Part shown: piece after piece, positions 61,693 to 64,000 of the stretch
Position numbering within the stretch: position 1 is the first letter of the stretch
Layout: every line of letters starts with the position of its first letter
Assembly (NCBI GenBank): GCA_034231615.1
Contig: CM067312.1
Coordinates: 1,944,001 to 2,008,000 of the forward strand
Source of the DNA: Meghimatium bilineatum
Taxonomy: Eukaryota; Mollusca; Gastropoda; Stylommatophora; Philomycidae
Direction of reading: 5' to 3'
Length of the DNA: 64,000 nt
Translations under genes and position numbers: made by a program
The notes under the pieces: model-generated
The model's database searches: none
The model's input: only the letters and a program-made list of their open reading frames with translations
What the model was told of the DNA's origin: nothing

Positions 61693-61836
61693 TGTAACAT
61701 ATACACCGTGTGTGGCAGGTTGTTTTATTGTTACATATACACCGTGTGTGGCAGATTGTTTTATTGTTACATATACACCGTGTGTGGCAGATTGTTTTAT
61801 TGTTACATATACACCGTGTGTGGCAAGTTATTTTGT
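61693..61836. repeat. 36-bp repeat, right arm
   Basis: About four copies of a unit with TTGTTACATATACACCGTGT then GTGGCAGATTGTTTTA. The ACCGTG landmark recurs every 36 bp (61705, 61741, and so on). Confidence 0.94.
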
Positions 61837-62029
61837 TGTTACACATTCATCGTCGATTAAGACGGAGGAACATCATCATTATTGCCATTCTGTACCATAC
61901 ATTATTTCGCACTCTTCCAAATGTGGTTCTGGTTTTCGCTGTTATGTGCATGATTACATTGTGTGAGATAGTGCTGCCTAACTAGGTGACACTGTTGACT
62001 GTTTGAATCTCTTCTTCTTCTTTAATTCC
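61837..62029. other. Spacer with a possible LINE D 3'-terminal scrap
   Basis: TCATCGTCGATTAAGACGGA followed by GGAACATCATCATTATT (61847-61884) resembles the inverse of the LINE D 3' end, suggesting a tiny plus-strand remnant with a (CAT)n tail. The rest is unassigned. Confidence 0.35.
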
Positions 62030-62200
62030 TACATGGTGATTAATTAAGTGCGATATTGTGCGAATTGAAACATGGCATCTGCCTTTTTTTTGGTATTGAA
62101 GGTGAAGCCAAAGTTGTCGACGGCTTCAGGATTTAGGATTGCCTGTGCAGTCACGTCTTTGCATTTGTGCCGTGTAGTTCAGATGTTGAGAAAAGAGAGT
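62030..62200 (-). pseudogene. Decayed LINE D-like scrap
   Basis: One minus-strand frame reads AILNPEAVDNFGFTFNTKKK then ADAMFQ, corresponding to the SNACNNFGLTINTKKTEVMHQ region of LINE D. No longer match is visible. Confidence 0.5.
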
Positions 62201-62389
62201 GCTTGTCAAGCGCGACATACATTACTGTAACCAAAGGAATAGTGATAGAAGATGCATGACATGTTGAAAGAGGTAACGGTAACGGACGTTGTAGTCTAGT
62301 AAACAACAGAAATGGGGCAGATTCAAGAGAAATAGAGACATATTATATTCACTAAACTTAAACCATATAATTAAAGAAGAAAACATACA
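62201..62389. other. Spacer before the terminal array
   Basis: Nothing recognised. Confidence 0.35.
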
Positions 62390-64000
62390 ATATATAAATA
62401 CACATACTGAAACTTACATATATACACATACTGAAACTTACATATATACACATACTGAAACTTACATATATACACATACTGAAACTTACAAATATACACA
62501 TACTGAAACTTACATGTATACACATACTGAAACTTACATGTATACACATACTGAAACTTACATGTATACACATACTGAAACTTACATGTATACACATACT
62601 GAAACTTACATGTATACACATACTGAAACTTACATGTATACACATACTGAAACTTACATGTATACACATACTGAAACTTACATGTATACACATACTGAAA
62701 CTTACATGTATACACATACTGAAACTTACATGTATACACATACTGAAACTTACATATATACACATACTGAAACTTATATGTATACACATACTGAAACTTA
62801 CATGTATACACATACTGAAACTTACATGTATACACATACTGAAACTTATGTGTATGCACATACTGAAACTTACATATATACACATACTGAAACTTACATG
62901 TATACACATACTGAAACTTACATATATACACATACTGAAACTTACATATATACACATACTGAAACTTACATGTATACACATACTGAAACTTACATATATA
63001 CACATACTGAAACTTACATATATACACATACTGAAACTTACATATATACACATACTGAAACTTACATGTATACACATACTGAAACTTACATGTATACACA
63101 TACTGAAACTTACATGTATACACATACTGAAACTTACATGTATACACATACTGAAACTTACATGTATACACATACTGAAACTTACATGTATACACATACT
63201 GAAACTTACATGTATACACATACTGAAACTTACATATATACACATACTGAAACTTACATATATACACATACTGAAACTTACATATATACACATACTGAAA
63301 CTTATATGTATACACATACTGAAACTTACATATATACACATACTGAAACTTACATGTATACACATACTGAAACTTACATGTATACACATACTGAAACTTA
63401 CATGTATACACATACTGAAACTTACATGTATACACATACTGAAACTTACATGTATACACATACTGAAACTTACATGTATACACATACTGAAACTTACATG
63501 TATACACATACTGAAACTTACATGTATACACATACTGAAACTTACATGTATACACATACTGAAACTTACATGTATACACATACTGAAACTTACATATATA
63601 CACATACTGAAACTTACATATATACACATACTGAAACTTACATGTATACACATACTGAAACTTACATGTATACACATACTGAAACTTACATGTATACACA
63701 TACTGAAACTTACATGTATACACATACTGAAACTTACATGTATACACATACTGAAACTTACATGTATACACATACTGAAACTTACATGTATACACATACT
63801 GAAACTTACATGTATACACATACTGAAACTTACATGTATACACATACTGAAACTTACATGTATACACATACTGAAACTTACATGTATACACATACTGAAA
63901 CTTACATGTATACACATACTGAAACTTACATGTATACACATACTGAAACTTACATGTATACACATACTGAAACTTACATGTATACACATACTGAAACTTA
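62390..64000. repeat. 24-bp tandem minisatellite running off the window
   Basis: The unit is CACATACTGAAACTTACATG plus TATA, about 67 copies to the window edge. The main variant replaces ATGTATAC with ATATATAC. A rare TTATATG variant sits at 62771 and 63299 (528 bp, 22 units). As the period is divisible by three, two minus-strand frames remain open for over 530 codons with an 8-residue repeat (MCIHVSFS or QYVYTCKF). This is repeat shadow and not a gene. Confidence 0.98.

Noticed and set aside
62358..63989. Two overlapping 540-codon open frames with an 8-residue repeat
   Set aside because: They are produced by a 24-bp tandem repeat that lacks stop triplets. Two frames of the same strand are open together, there is no non-repeat domain, and variants do not favour synonymous change.

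Overview
The window looks like an AT-rich nuclear segment from an invertebrate animal, probably a lophotrochozoan such as a mollusc or a relative. That placement is an inference of low to moderate confidence. It rests on three GT-AG bounded exons with phase-1 boundaries, a tRNA-derived SINE, many 5'-truncated non-LTR retrotransposon (LINE) fragments, and very heavy tandem-repeat content. No prokaryotic gene organisation, CRISPR array, rRNA or functional tRNA gene was seen.

Layout. From 1 to about 24.7 kb there is a patchwork of decayed LINE fragments from at least five lineages (called A to F here), separated by unrelated minisatellites with periods of 26 to 46 bp, with one SINE at 19549-19817. 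A 31-bp minisatellite of about 2.9 kb fills 25176-28092. An unidentified broken coding remnant follows (28144-28697), then an RNase H-type LINE fragment (29050-29861). From 31650 to 60016 a single satellite family, built from 28-bp and 42-bp monomers, runs for about 28 kb. It is interrupted by three near-identical 1126-bp LINE fragments. From 60.6 to 62.2 kb there are another copy of that LINE and smaller relics, and a 24-bp array runs off the end of the window.

Host gene. The only convincing cellular coding sequence is three internal exons on the plus strand: 22707-22844 (EGF-like, eight cysteines), 30228-30386 and 60271-60435 (two halves that join in frame into what looks like an F5/8-type or fucolectin-like lectin domain). 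All three begin and end in phase 1, so they splice together without a frameshift. If they belong to one gene, most of this window is intron of an EGF/lectin-domain receptor or adhesion protein, and the whole 28-kb satellite lies inside one intron of 29.9 kb.

How the parts relate. The LINEs and SINE are insertions, several with visible target-site duplications. Some arrays predate the insertions (LINEs sit inside a 38-bp array, a 36-bp array and the 28/42-bp satellite). Other repeats seem to have grown out of the elements, namely a TTAG microsatellite beside a LINE tail and a 39-bp minisatellite inside LINE coding sequence. The long stop-free frames across the satellites follow from their periods and are not treated as genes. 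Family names and divergence are judged by eye; no alignment or database search was run.
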